Assembly (NCBI GenBank): GCA_003223995.1
Contig: QHYA01000048.1
Coordinates: forward strand, 1 to 5,479
DNA from: Acidobacteriota bacterium
GTDB lineage: Bacteria > Acidobacteriota > Polarisedimenticolia > QHYA01
Length of the DNA stretch: 5,479 nt
Direction of reading: 5' to 3'
Shown: one piece after another, positions 1-5,479 of the stretch
Numbering within the stretch: position 1 is the first letter of the stretch
Layout: every line of letters begins with the position of its first letter
The notes under the pieces: generated by a model
Told to the model about the DNA's origin: nothing
The model's database searches: none
Seen by the model: the letters and a program-made list of their open reading frames with translations, nothing else
Program-made: the position numbers and the translations under genes

Positions 1-10
1 TAGTCGGATC

Positions 11-1510
11 GTGCGTCGCCGCTTGGCCCCGGGCCTGCTCCTGATCGCAACCGTCGCGATCGCGGTGGGCATCGCGGCCGGGGCCTCGAGGCAGCCGGCG
101 AGGGCTCCTTTCCGCCGCCCCAGCCTGCTGCTGGTCACGCTCGACACCACGCGCGCGGATCATCTTGGCTGCTACGGGGACAGGGAAGCGGCCACTCCAC
201 ACATCGACGGTCTCGCGAGGGCAGGGTCTCTCTTCAGGGAGGTCGTCTCGCCGGCCCCCCTGACCCTTCCGAGCCATTGCAGCCTGATGACAGGTCTTCC
301 CCCCCGCCGCCATGGCGTGAGAGACAACGCTCTGTTCCACCTCGGTGATGGGATCACGACGCTGGCCTCGCGGCTGGCCTCCGCAGGCTACGACACCGCG
401 GCCTTCGTCTCGGCGGCGGTGCTCGACAGGCGGACCGGAATCGACCAGGGTTTCCGGACTTACGACGACAGGGTGCGTGTGGGCGAGCGCAGAGCCTTCA
501 ACTACGAGGAGCGAGCGGCTTCCCAGGTTACCTCTGCCGCACTCGAGCACCTGAAGGGGGCGAGAGCACCTTTCTTCCTTTGGGTCCACTATTACGACCC
601 GCACTTTCCCTATGTCCCTCCGGAGACCTACCGAAGCCGCTTCGCCGGCCGTCTCTACGACGGGGAGATCGCCTTCGTCGACGAGTCCGTCGGTCGGCTG
701 ATGGAGGGACTGAAGCAGCGCGGTCTGGAGGAAAACTGCCTCGTGATCGTGGCGGGGGACCATGGCGAGTCTCTGGGAGAGCACGGCGAAAACACGCACG
801 ACGTGTTCATCTACCAGGCGACCCAGCGCGTCCCCCTCATCCTGAGGGGACCCCGCGTGCCATCCGGGAGGATCGTCACCGCCAGGGTTGGTCTCGTCGA
901 TGTGATGCCCACCGCTGTCGAGCTGCTCGGGCTGCCGCCGCCGAAGCTGCCCGCGGACGCGGGAAGGTCCCTGGTGCCGTTCCTGCGCGTCAGGCGCGGT
1001 CTCGCAGGAGACTACGAGATGGAGTCCTGTTTCCCGGCCTACAACTACGGCTGGAGCGCGCTTCACGGGCTGGTGTCGGGCCGGTGGAAATACATCGAGG
1101 CGCCGAGACCCGAGCTGTACGACATCGAAAGCGACCCTTCCGAAAAGGACAACCGCATCGCCCTGGAGCCCGCGGTTGCGTCCCGGATGCGGTCCCGCCT
1201 CCAGGGGATGCTCGGGCCATCAGGGTCCCTGCCGCGGCCCGACGAGCCGGACGAGGACGCGAACGAGCAGCGCCAGCGTCTCGCCTCGCTCGGATACCTT
1301 CCCGGCGCCGCTGGCGGGCCTCCCGGCAAGCTCGCTCTCGATCCGAAGGACGCGATCGGGCTCGTCTCGAAGATCGAAGAAGCCCGCCGGGACCTCCAGC
1401 TCGGCACGCCGGCAGACGGGGTCCCCTTGCTCGAGGAGGTGCTGAAGGCCAATCCGCAGAACCTGCCGGCGATGATTGAAGAGCGCGGGGAAAGATCCGG
1501 CCGCCAGTGA
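11..1510 (+). CDS. Membrane-anchored sulfatase-like (alkaline phosphatase superfamily) enzyme, N-terminal part of a frame-broken sulfatase-TPR gene
   Basis: Predicted hydrolase or transferase of the sulfatase/alkaline phosphatase superfamily acting outside the inner membrane. Seen: a basic start followed by a hydrophobic segment at residues 8-24 (signal anchor or signal peptide); metal-site motif LDTTRADHLGCYG at 44-56 with Asp45; nucleophile region PLTLPSH at 83-89; HGVRDN at 101-106; WVHYYDPH at 191-198; second metal motif AGDHGESLGEHGE at 248-260 with Asp250 and His251; and the late sulfatase segment GRWKYIEAPRPELYD at 357-371. Residues 450-485 begin a TPR-like helical tail. The residue aligned with the formylglycine Cys/Ser of true sulfatases is Thr85, so phospho- or phosphoglycerol-transfer or hydrolysis is as possible as sulfate-ester cleavage; the substrate is unknown. 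The GTG at 11 is chosen because the signal anchor follows directly, but the frame is open to the window edge, so the real start may lie upstream. The last ~12 codons before the stop are out of character, and the TPRs continue in another frame from about 1476. Confidence 0.88.
   Translation: MRRRLAPGLLLIATVAIAVGIAAGASRQPARAPFRRPSLLLVTLDTTRADHLGCYGDREAATPHIDGLARAGSLFREVVSPAPLTLPSHCSLMTGLPPRRHGVRDNALFHLGDGITTLASRLASAGYDTAAFVSAAVLDRRTGIDQGFRTYDDRVRVGERRAFNYEERAASQVTSAALEHLKGARAPFFLWVHYYDPHFPYVPPETYRSRFAGRLYDGEIAFVDESVGRLMEGLKQRGLEENCLVIVAGDHGESLGEHGENTHDVFIYQATQRVPLILRGPRVPSGRIVTARVGLVDVMPTAVELLGLPPPKLPADAGRSLVPFLRVRRGLAGDYEMESCFPAYNYGWSALHGLVSGRWKYIEAPRPELYDIESDPSEKDNRIALEPAVASRMRSRLQGMLGPSGSLPRPDEPDEDANEQRQRLASLGYLPGAAGGPPGKLALDPKDAIGLVSKIEEARRDLQLGTPADGVPLLEEVLKANPQNLPAMIEERGERSGRQ
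1473..1510 (+). other. Probable frameshift junction in the sulfatase-TPR gene
   Basis: The downstream frame is closed upstream by a TGA at 1473-1475, and the upstream frame is closed by a TGA at 1508-1510, so any switch must occur between them. A run of four G at 1487-1490 (codons CGC GGG G) could carry a one-base insertion or allow a +1 slip. Alternatively, the text LKSAGKDPAAS read in the downstream frame resembles the end of a TPR helix A. The NP-to-NP spacing across the junction is 106 bases; adding 17 bases would give 41 codons, restoring both frame and a full helix, so a small deletion is also possible. I cannot tell sequencing error, real mutation and programmed shift apart. Confidence 0.65.
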
Positions 1511-2036
1511 ACTCGCCGCGGAGGCGGAGAAGGAGTTCGACAAAGCGCTGTCGCTGAATCCTCGCAATGCGGAGGCGGTCGTCTCCTACGCCTGGCTGGA
1601 GCTGAAGCAGCAGAAGCCGCGCGCCGCCCTGGAGCTCCTCCAGCGGGCGCTGAACGCTGGCGTGGACGATCCTGACCTCGAGCTCGCGTTGGGAACGGTC
1701 AAGGCGGCTCTGGAAGATCCGGCGGGAGCGGCCGCGGCGTTCGACCGGTCCCTCGCTCTCAATCCCCGCTCGGCGCAGGCTCACGAGGCGGCGGGTCGCA
1801 ATGCCTACCAGCGGAAGGACGTCCGCGCAGCGGCCGAGCATTATGAGAAGGCGCTGGGGCTGGAGCCCACGGCGGCGCTCGCGAGAACTCTCGGCTCGAT
1901 CCGTCTCTACGATCTGCGCGACAGGCAAGGAGCTCTGAAGGCCTACCGCATGGCGCTCGAGCTGGACCCGGCAGGTGAGGACGCCCCTGTCCTCCGGCAA
2001 CTCATCGCGGAACTGCAGGTGCCTGCCAGTCCCTGA
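1476..2036 (+). CDS. TPR domain, displaced C-terminal part of the sulfatase-like gene
   Basis: About 186 residues made almost wholly of tetratricopeptide repeats: one partial unit up to residue 27, then units at about 28-61, 64-97, 98-131 and 132-165. Recognisable TPR signatures are FDKALSLNPRNAEA, FDRSLALNPRSAQA and YEKALGLEPTAA, with the A/L/Y spacing of helix pairs. TPRs bind partner proteins or self-associate; no catalytic residues are present. The nominal start is a TTG at 1476 with no Shine-Dalgarno-like sequence before it, and it overlaps the preceding frame by 35 bases. The preceding frame already ends in a TPR helix (LLEEVLKANPQNLPA), so I infer that this is the C-terminus of the same protein, separated by a +1 frame change, and not an independently started gene. 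If joined, the product is about 675 residues, a plausible size for a sulfatase-TPR fusion. An independent small TPR protein cannot be excluded. Confidence 0.8.
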   Translation: MKSAGKDPAASELAAEAEKEFDKALSLNPRNAEAVVSYAWLELKQQKPRAALELLQRALNAGVDDPDLELALGTVKAALEDPAGAAAAFDRSLALNPRSAQAHEAAGRNAYQRKDVRAAAEHYEKALGLEPTAALARTLGSIRLYDLRDRQGALKAYRMALELDPAGEDAPVLRQLIAELQVPASP

Positions 2037-2145
2037 GGAGCGCTTCGAATCTTCAATTTCAACATCACCGGTTCACAGGCCGAGGACCTGATCGTCCATC
2101 TCGACCTTCTCAGAGGCTGGTCGTCTCTCGTTCACTCATGCCTTC

Positions 2146-2174
2146 TTGACAGCGGCGAGAGGCGGTCTTAATCG
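2146..2174 (+). promoter_or_regulatory. Candidate sigma70-type promoter upstream of the S1C protease
   Basis: TTGACA at 2146-2151 matches the -35 consensus exactly. The following AT-richer patch, CTTAATC at 2167-2173, sits where a -10 element would lie, but it matches TATAAT poorly (CTTAAT gives 4 of 6 at a 15-base spacing). Transcription from here would begin near 2180. That would leave almost no leader for the ATG at 2193 and a normal leader for the ATGs at 2247 or 2256. The rest of the 2037-2192 spacer shows no other feature. Chance occurrence of a hexamer is possible, so this is a weak call. Confidence 0.3.
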
Positions 2175-2192
2175 TCGGGGGCAGCACCAGGC

Positions 2193-3296
2193 ATGGGGCC
2201 GGCCTGGGTGTTTCCCCAGCGAAGCAGCTCCTCTGCCACGGTCACGATGAACACGATGAAGAAGAAGATCCTCCCTGTCTCGGGTCCGGCCGGCACCGCC
2301 GCCGCGACGACCGGAGAGGGCCAGCCACAGGATGATGGCAAGCTTCTCGACGCCTATTCGAGGGCGGTTGTGGGGGCGGCCAGGAAGGTCAGTCCCTCCG
2401 TTGTCAGGATCGACTCGGCGGGAACCGCTGGAGCTCCCCGCGCCCTGCGCCGTGGCCCTCAGCAGCCGCTCGGAAGCGGGTCGGGATTCATCTTCGCGCG
2501 GGACGGGTTCATCCTCACCAACAGCCATGTCGTCAGCGGGGCGGAGACCCTCTCGGTCACTCTGGCCGACGGCAGGGGGAGGTTTCCAGCAACCCTGGTG
2601 GGAGACGATCCGGAGACGGACCTCGCCGTGCTCAGAGTGGACGCGGACGATCTTGTCGCCGCTCGGCTGGGTGACTCGGGCGCGCTCGTGGTCGGCCAGC
2701 TCGTCGTCGCAATCGGGAATCCCTACGGCTTCCAGTGCACCGTGACGGCCGGCGTGGTCAGCGCGCTGGGGCGCTCGTTGAGATCAAGGACGGGACGGCT
2801 GATCGACGATGTGATCCAGACCGATGCCCCGCTCAATCCGGGCAACTCGGGAGGCCCGCTTGTCACCTCCCGCGGGGAAGTGGTCGGCGTGAACACGGCG
2901 ATCATCCTGCCCGGACAGGGAATCAGCTTCGCCATCGCGGCCAACACGGCGAGCTTCGTGGTCGGCCACTTGATGAGGGAAGGAAGGGTTCGCCGCAGCA
3001 GGGTTGGAGTCGGGGGGCAGAACGTCCCGATTCCCCCGCGCCTCGCACGACATCACGGGCTGGTGGCGGCAACCGGCGTTCTCGTCCTGTCCGTCGAGCG
3101 GGGCAGTCCTGCCGAGAGAGCCGGACTTATGGAAGGGGATGTGATCGTGGGCTTCGACGGCCGTCCCGTGGGGAGCATCGACATGCTCCAAAAAATGCTG
3201 ACCGATGAACGCGTCGGTGTCGCCTGTCCGGTGGAGATCCTGCGCGGCGCTGAGAAGCTTGTGCTGCCGATCCGGCCGGCGGAAGCGAGGGGATGA
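2193..3296 (+). CDS. S1C (HtrA/Deg-like) trypsin-like serine protease with one PDZ domain
   Basis: Serine endopeptidase of the HtrA/DegP/DegQ type, which cleaves misfolded or regulatory proteins. Seen: protease domain at about 53-260 with the complete catalytic triad, His112 in ILTNSHVVSG, Asp143 in DPETDLAVLRV and Ser219 in NPGNSGGPLV; the oxyanion and specificity regions AIGNPYGFQCTVTAGVVS and GISFAIAAN are intact. A single PDZ domain occupies about 265-362 (GVLVLSVERGSPAERAGL, then GDVIVGFDGRPV). There is no convincing signal peptide or membrane helix. The N-terminal ~48 residues are low-complexity and include MKKKILPVSGPAG, which lacks a hydrophobic core, so a cytoplasmic location is inferred, unlike classical periplasmic DegP. 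Start choice is uncertain: ATG 2193 has a G-run at 2177-2181 about 11 bases upstream, while ATGs at 2247 and 2256 are in frame without a clear ribosome site; the family domain begins only near residue 50. Only one PDZ is present, as in DegS-like and many short Deg proteins, so I give no gene symbol. Confidence 0.93.
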   Translation: MGPAWVFPQRSSSSATVTMNTMKKKILPVSGPAGTAAATTGEGQPQDDGKLLDAYSRAVVGAARKVSPSVVRIDSAGTAGAPRALRRGPQQPLGSGSGFIFARDGFILTNSHVVSGAETLSVTLADGRGRFPATLVGDDPETDLAVLRVDADDLVAARLGDSGALVVGQLVVAIGNPYGFQCTVTAGVVSALGRSLRSRTGRLIDDVIQTDAPLNPGNSGGPLVTSRGEVVGVNTAIILPGQGISFAIAANTASFVVGHLMREGRVRRSRVGVGGQNVPIPPRLARHHGLVAATGVLVLSVERGSPAERAGLMEGDVIVGFDGRPVGSIDMLQKMLTDERVGVACPVEILRGAEKLVLPIRPAEARG

Positions 3297-3342
3297 GACT
3301 GACCGGGCTTGTGCCGCCCCAAGCGCCATCGTCCCGAGCGAG

Positions 3343-3376
3343 GCGACCCTTTCTGCGGCTTGGCGCAGCGCGTCGC
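3343..3376. terminator. Possible hairpin between convergent genes
   Basis: In the 121-base spacer between the protease stop and the SGNH gene stop, two nested inverted repeats can be read: GCGAC (3343-3347) with GTCGC (3372-3376), and inside it CTGCG (3353-3357) with CGCAG (3364-3368) around a six-base loop. It lies where a bidirectional terminator would be useful. There is no T tract on either side, so it is not a standard intrinsic terminator, and short GC-rich repeats arise easily in this composition. Confidence 0.22.
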
Positions 3377-3417
3377 AATGCCGCGGCGGCCGAACGCCGG
3401 GAGACGTCGGGGCTGGG

Positions 3418-5136
3418 CTAGCGTCGCTCTCCGAGGAAGCGGGTGACCTGCAGCTGCGCGTACTGCGCGTTCAACGCATTGAAGTACTCCGGATCGAGCC
3501 GCTGGGACTCCAGAAGCGTCTGGCGGGCCTGGGCGTTCTGGCCGCGCACGAGTTCCGCCAGCCCTCGCAGGTAGGTCTGCTCCGCTTGCGCGTGTGGCTC
3601 CCCCGGGTCGAACCGTCCGGCGGCCTGGATAAAGAGCCCCGCGGCCTGGCCATTGTTCCCTCGCCCGGCGGCGGAAAGGGCGAGCCGGCAGATCCCCTTT
3701 CTCCACTCCTCGGTAGTCAGCGCGACCGCCTGCTGGAGCTGCTCGGGGGTGGCGGCCGCGGAGGCCCCTGGAGGAGCCAGCTTTGCCTGCTCCAGCGTGC
3801 GGGCCAGCTCCTGGGCGATCAACACCAGCCCTTCCAAATTGGGGTGGACGTGATCGAGGATCCACTCGCCGCCGACGATCTCGTTCGGAGAATTTGTCTC
3901 GAAGGTCCTCTGGACATCGCAGAGGAGAGCCCCGGGCCTCGTGGCGACCCTCCGGACGATCTCGTTGACCCTCGCCGGGGCCCTGTGCCGCAGGCCGTCG
4001 TTCTCGACAGCGGACTGAAGCTCGACCTTCGCGCGGTCGATCTGACCCAGCTTGAGCAGCGCGCTGCCGGCGAGGAAAGCAAGGTAGGCATCGCGGGGGA
4101 CGATTCTTCTCGCTTCCTCGATCGTCTGCAACGCCAAGTCGGGTCTCTGGGAAGCGAGCTGCTCGGCAGCCCTGTTCCGCGCCTGCCGGATGCTCTCCCG
4201 TTGCTTCGTGTTCAGCTCGGGCGGAAGGGGTGCGAACAGGGGCTGCACGCTCCTGAGGTTGCAGACCTGCGTGCAGAAGATGATGGGCACCCCTTTTTCC
4301 TTCGATAGGGAGATCATTTCCTCCAGGTTCGCCTCGTAGGAAGCGTAGATCGCATCGAGCAAGTCCTGGGGGAGCTTCCCCGAGCGGCCCCCCGAGTACC
4401 CGTAACGGCGCTTCTCGGAGGCCTGGAACAGGTTCCTTATCGGCGCCGTGCCGCGCGCCCAGCGCCACAGCAGGCTGTTGTTGTTGAAGAAAGCCTCGCA
4501 TCGCAGCCCCATCGGGACCGCAGCGGAGCGGTTGAATCCGAAGACGTGGTCGTACTCCTGAGGATAGTCGTAGCGGAGGAACTCGTTGTGCCCGGAGTAA
4601 ACGATGAAGATGTCCGGGCTGAAGGGGACCGTTTCCTTCATTAGCGCCAGCTCCCTTGCGGAGTCTCCTCCTGTGAAGCCGGCGTTGATGACCTCCACGG
4701 GGCGGCCGGGGAGCGCCGCGCGCAGCAGGGCCTGAAGGAGATTCGGGAAGGTCCCCTTGGGGCCGAAGGGGTAGCCGTAAACCGTCGATCCGCCGAAACA
4801 GAAGATGCGCAGCCCGCCGGAGGGTTTCTTCAGGGGGAAAGTTACGGGGACCATGCGGATCGGGAGCCTGGGCGTGGGTTCGTATCGGGCGGTCTCGACG
4901 ATGGCATCGGCTCCTCCGCCGCGCACGACGAAATAGCGTCTCGGCCCCCCCGGACCGTAGAGGCGCAGGGCCGCTTCGGCGATGAGGAGGATAACGACTA
5001 CAGAGGCGGCGGCGAGAGAAACGTTGATCGCGACCGAGCGCAGGCGCGAGGCCAGCGAGCGCCTGAAATCCTTGGCGGTGGAGGGCTGCGGCTTTGCGGC
5101 CCGCGCACTGGAACCGGATGACTTCTTTGATCGCAT
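3418..5136 (-). CDS. Membrane-anchored SGNH/GDSL-type hydrolase with embedded and C-terminal TPRs
   Basis: Predicted esterase or acyl-transfer enzyme of the SGNH superfamily, 572 residues from ATG 5136. Seen: a basic, Ser/Lys-rich cytoplasmic N-terminus, then one membrane helix at about 36-57, placing the rest outside the inner membrane. Block I is FCFGGSTVYGYPF with probable nucleophile Ser117; block II is INAGFTGGDSARE at about 150-161; block III is YSGHNEF with Asn184; block V is LDHVHPNLEG with Asp428 and His431. All four catalytic blocks are therefore present. Between blocks III and V, about residues 315-380, lies a TPR-like helical insertion (NRAAEQLASQRPDLALQTIE, then FLAGSALLKLGQIDRAKVEL). 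A second TPR-like stretch fills the C-terminus, about 470-565. The ATG at 5136 is preferred because the N-terminus then leads directly to the membrane anchor. An in-frame ATG at 5259 would add 41 residues of non-family-like sequence and nearly touch truA; neither start has a clear ribosome site. It follows truA on the same strand and converges with the protease gene. The substrate is unknown; deacetylation or acetylation of envelope glycans is one guess. Confidence 0.87.
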   Translation of the reverse strand: MRSKKSSGSSARAAKPQPSTAKDFRRSLASRLRSVAINVSLAAASVVVILLIAEAALRLYGPGGPRRYFVVRGGGADAIVETARYEPTPRLPIRMVPVTFPLKKPSGGLRIFCFGGSTVYGYPFGPKGTFPNLLQALLRAALPGRPVEVINAGFTGGDSARELALMKETVPFSPDIFIVYSGHNEFLRYDYPQEYDHVFGFNRSAAVPMGLRCEAFFNNNSLLWRWARGTAPIRNLFQASEKRRYGYSGGRSGKLPQDLLDAIYASYEANLEEMISLSKEKGVPIIFCTQVCNLRSVQPLFAPLPPELNTKQRESIRQARNRAAEQLASQRPDLALQTIEEARRIVPRDAYLAFLAGSALLKLGQIDRAKVELQSAVENDGLRHRAPARVNEIVRRVATRPGALLCDVQRTFETNSPNEIVGGEWILDHVHPNLEGLVLIAQELARTLEQAKLAPPGASAAATPEQLQQAVALTTEEWRKGICRLALSAAGRGNNGQAAGLFIQAAGRFDPGEPHAQAEQTYLRGLAELVRGQNAQARQTLLESQRLDPEYFNALNAQYAQLQVTRFLGERR

Positions 5137-5269
5137 CGGCGGAGGCGCGATTCTAGCCCGGATCAGGGCACGGACGATCTTCCACGAAACTGGCCCGTGC
5201 TTCGGCCCTTCCCTGTTTTTCGCTGTTTCGTAATGGTCGCCAGAACAATCAGGCCGCATGCGCCAGTCA
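5137..5269 (-). other. Spacer between truA and the SGNH hydrolase gene
   Basis: This 133-base stretch is open in frame with the SGNH gene (from ATG 5259), but its translation is rich in Arg, Pro and charged residues without a membrane segment or family resemblance, so I treat it as non-coding leader. A weak inverted repeat (GCACGG at 5168-5173 with CCGTGC at 5195-5200) and an A-rich patch (minus strand, about 5211-5230) are visible. No clear promoter, terminator or ribosome site is found. Confidence 0.4.
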
Positions 5270-5479
5270 TCAGACCGGCACGGCTGCGGACAGCTTCGGG
5301 AGGGGAGGATCGCCGGGGTAGAGCACGCGCTCCAGGAAGAGACCGGAGGGCGGGGCGGTCCATTTCGCTGGGGCTCCGCGTCCCGCAGGCAGTGGGCCGC
5401 CGCCCAGAAGAGAGCGGAATTCCTGCAGTTTCAGCTCTCCCGTCCCCACCTGGACGAGCGTACCGATCAGGCGTCGCAC
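5270..5479 (-). CDS. truA: tRNA pseudouridine synthase A, C-terminal fragment (runs off the window)
   Basis: The visible 69 codons match the end of TruA, which isomerises uridine to pseudouridine at positions 38-40 of the tRNA anticodon arm in the cytoplasm. The recognisable parts are RRLIGTLVQVGTGEL at 2-16, corresponding to the conserved (M)VRRLVGTL...VG.G segment, then an EF-x-LL helix, and the closing motif TAPPSGLFLERVLYP at 41-55, corresponding to the family's APA.GL.L..V.YP ending. The stop is TGA at 5272-5270. The first visible codon is GTG at 5479-5477, an internal Val, so the gene continues beyond the window. The catalytic Asp is in the missing N-terminal part and cannot be checked. 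Its 3' end lies 133 bases upstream of the preferred start of the SGNH gene on the same strand, so co-transcription is possible. Confidence 0.85.
   Translation of the reverse strand: MRRLIGTLVQVGTGELKLQEFRSLLGGGPLPAGRGAPAKWTAPPSGLFLERVLYPGDPPLPKLSAAVPV

Noticed and set aside
580..1479. Long open frame on the + strand overlapping the sulfatase-like gene
   Set aside because: Its translation is Arg/Ala/Pro-rich with no family motif. It lies in an alternate frame of a gene with clear catalytic motifs, as expected from high GC.
990..2000. 336-codon open frame on the - strand opposite the sulfatase and TPR segments
   Set aside because: Arg-rich shadow with no recognisable domain; the opposite strand carries clear sulfatase and TPR sequence throughout.
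2037..2171. In-frame open stretch after the TPR stop (about 45 codons to TAA at 2169)
   Set aside because: No start codon of its own and no TPR pattern or other resemblance; an open run of this length is expected by chance here.
3205..4308. 367-codon open frame on the + strand opposite the SGNH gene
   Set aside because: It starts inside the protease PDZ region and runs antisense to SGNH catalytic block V and the TPRs. It has no domain signature, so a GC-driven shadow is the simpler reading.
3053..4501. 482-codon open frame on the - strand across the protease end and the SGNH gene
   Set aside because: Alternate-frame, Arg/Pro/Gly-rich shadow that spans two unrelated real genes and the spacer between them.
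5168..5200. Inverted repeat GCACGG/CCGTGC in the truA-SGNH spacer as a terminator
   Set aside because: Only six base pairs with a 21-base loop and no adjoining T tract in the right orientation.

Overview
The window is GC-rich, densely coding bacterial DNA with four gene loci. Its style is a lipoprotein-like or membrane-anchored hydrolase carrying C-terminal TPRs, a sulfatase-like enzyme fused to TPRs, and an HtrA-type protease without an export signal. This recalls Acidobacteriota and other GC-rich soil or sediment lineages such as Myxococcota. The taxonomic guess is inference from protein architecture only; there is no marker gene that settles it.

Layout. Positions 11-1510 (+) encode an N-terminally anchored alkaline-phosphatase/sulfatase-superfamily enzyme. 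Its TPR tail runs into a stop, and the remaining TPRs continue in the next frame at 1476-2036 (+). The two pieces look like one gene of roughly 675 codons broken by a +1 frame change near 1473-1510. A 156-base spacer (2037-2192) holds a consensus-like -35 box. It is followed by a trypsin-like S1C (HtrA/Deg) protease with one PDZ domain at 2193-3296 (+). A 121-base convergent spacer (3297-3417) holds a possible two-part hairpin. On the minus strand, 5136-3418 encodes a membrane-anchored SGNH/GDSL-type hydrolase with TPRs both inside and behind the catalytic domain. Upstream of it on the same strand, 5479-5270 is the C-terminal end of TruA (tRNA pseudouridine synthase A), cut by the window edge.

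Working together. The sulfatase-like enzyme and the SGNH enzyme are both predicted to be held in the inner membrane with the catalytic domain outside, and both carry TPR scaffolds. That is compatible with modification of envelope or secreted glycans or lipids, but no substrate can be read from the sequence. The protease and TruA look like housekeeping neighbours. I found no mobile element, CRISPR array, RNA gene or clear defence system, and I do not see convincing evidence of a wholly new system. The points most worth checking are the frame break in the sulfatase-TPR gene, the Thr in place of the formylglycine Cys/Ser, and the TPR segment embedded in the SGNH domain.
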